Notes under the pieces: model-generated
Databases searched by the model: none
Told to the model about the DNA's origin: nothing
What the model saw: the letters and a program-made list of their open reading frames with translations, nothing else
Origin: Dirofilaria immitis
Lineage: Eukaryota; Nematoda; Chromadorea; Rhabditida; Onchocercidae
Assembly (NCBI GenBank): GCA_024305405.1
Contig: JAKNDB010000088.1
Location: 943,501-1,007,500, forward strand
Reading direction: 5' to 3'
DNA: 64,000 nucleotides
Position numbers and translations under genes: made by a program
Shown: positions 63,712-64,000 of the stretch, in pieces
How positions within the stretch are numbered: position 1 is the stretch's first letter
How the letters are laid out: every line of letters starts with the position of its first letter

Positions 63712-64000
63712 TATCAATAATTGATTTATTATTAATTTTTCAACTATTTTAATTAGTTTAAAATAATTCAGTAAATTGTCATCAGAAGAAGATATCAATT
63801 ATCAGAAAATTGCCCATTAAATAAATAAAAAATAAAATAAAATATATACGAAGCCAACATGCTATGTAATGCATAATTATACAAGTAGACAAATTTTTTT
63901 TTTTTTATGCATAAATGAATTAACATTATATAACAAATAGGCCATATATATGAAAATACATATATTTCTTTTTTTTTTAAAGTAATATTGATTATTGATA

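Larger units (their letters stand above)
55552..64000. other. Very AT-rich, gene-free repeat zone
   Basis: No exon with acceptable splice sites and composition was found. The zone contains the tandem arrays and the hairpin listed separately, poly-A/T tracts and a CT-rich tract. It could be intergenic or part of a long intron. Confidence 0.5.

Noticed and set aside
1..64000. tRNA genes
   Set aside because: Scanning by eye for B-box-like GGTTCGAATCC and matching acceptor stems found none I could support; a tRNAscan-SE run would be decisive.

Overview
The window looks like nuclear DNA of a parasitic nematode, most likely a filarial or other spirurid species. It is very AT-rich, and its genes are split by short introns with nematode-style acceptors (mostly TTTCAG or TTTTAG). 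They include an NK-2 homeobox gene, an HINFP-like zinc-finger gene and a decayed cuticle-collagen exon. One fragment resembles bacterial (Rickettsiales/Wolbachia-type) mnmA, as expected for a lineage that has carried Wolbachia. The species assignment is inference. Most open frames of 60-100 codons here are chance products of low-complexity AT-rich DNA. The real coding sequence lies in short exons that had to be assembled by eye from splice sites and reading phase.

Layout: (1) 1-1009, plus: 3' end of an NK-2 class homeobox gene (homeodomain helix 3, NK2-specific domain, Tyr/Pro-rich tail). (2) 1010-20838: about 20 kb without a supportable gene, full of microsatellites and local tandem duplications. 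It has a few less AT-rich islands and a tight cluster of NK-2-type binding sites near 16 kb. (3) 20839-23812, minus: a gene encoding an RRM followed by a Tudor-like domain. Its 5' half is clean and its 3' half is broken by repeated one-base contractions of short homopolymers. (4) 25469-29496, minus: a nine-exon HINFP-like C2H2 zinc-finger gene with one homopolymer frameshift. (5) 31765-36518, plus, divergent from the HINFP-like gene: a BED-finger and AT-hook protein with a coiled-coil tail, also carrying apparent one-base contractions. (6) 36519-46368: mostly degenerate DNA with a collagen remnant, a possible inverted-repeat element, two orphan exons and an isolated 28S rRNA fragment. (7) 46369-49277, minus: an eight-exon gene for an unrecognised protein with a signal peptide and a C-terminal membrane segment. 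(8) 49278-64000: two orphan exons, the mnmA-like fragment at 55.4 kb, and an AT-rich repeat zone with several tandem arrays and a perfect hairpin.

The most informative general observation is that otherwise convincing exons in several genes are each one base short in a homopolymer. That points to sequencing or assembly error, or less likely to active pseudogenisation. The most biologically interesting items are the bacterial-type mnmA fragment, the isolated 28S piece, the NK-2 site cluster, the RRM-Tudor gene and the unknown membrane protein gene. No CRISPR array, bacterial operon, tRNA gene or intact transposase was found.
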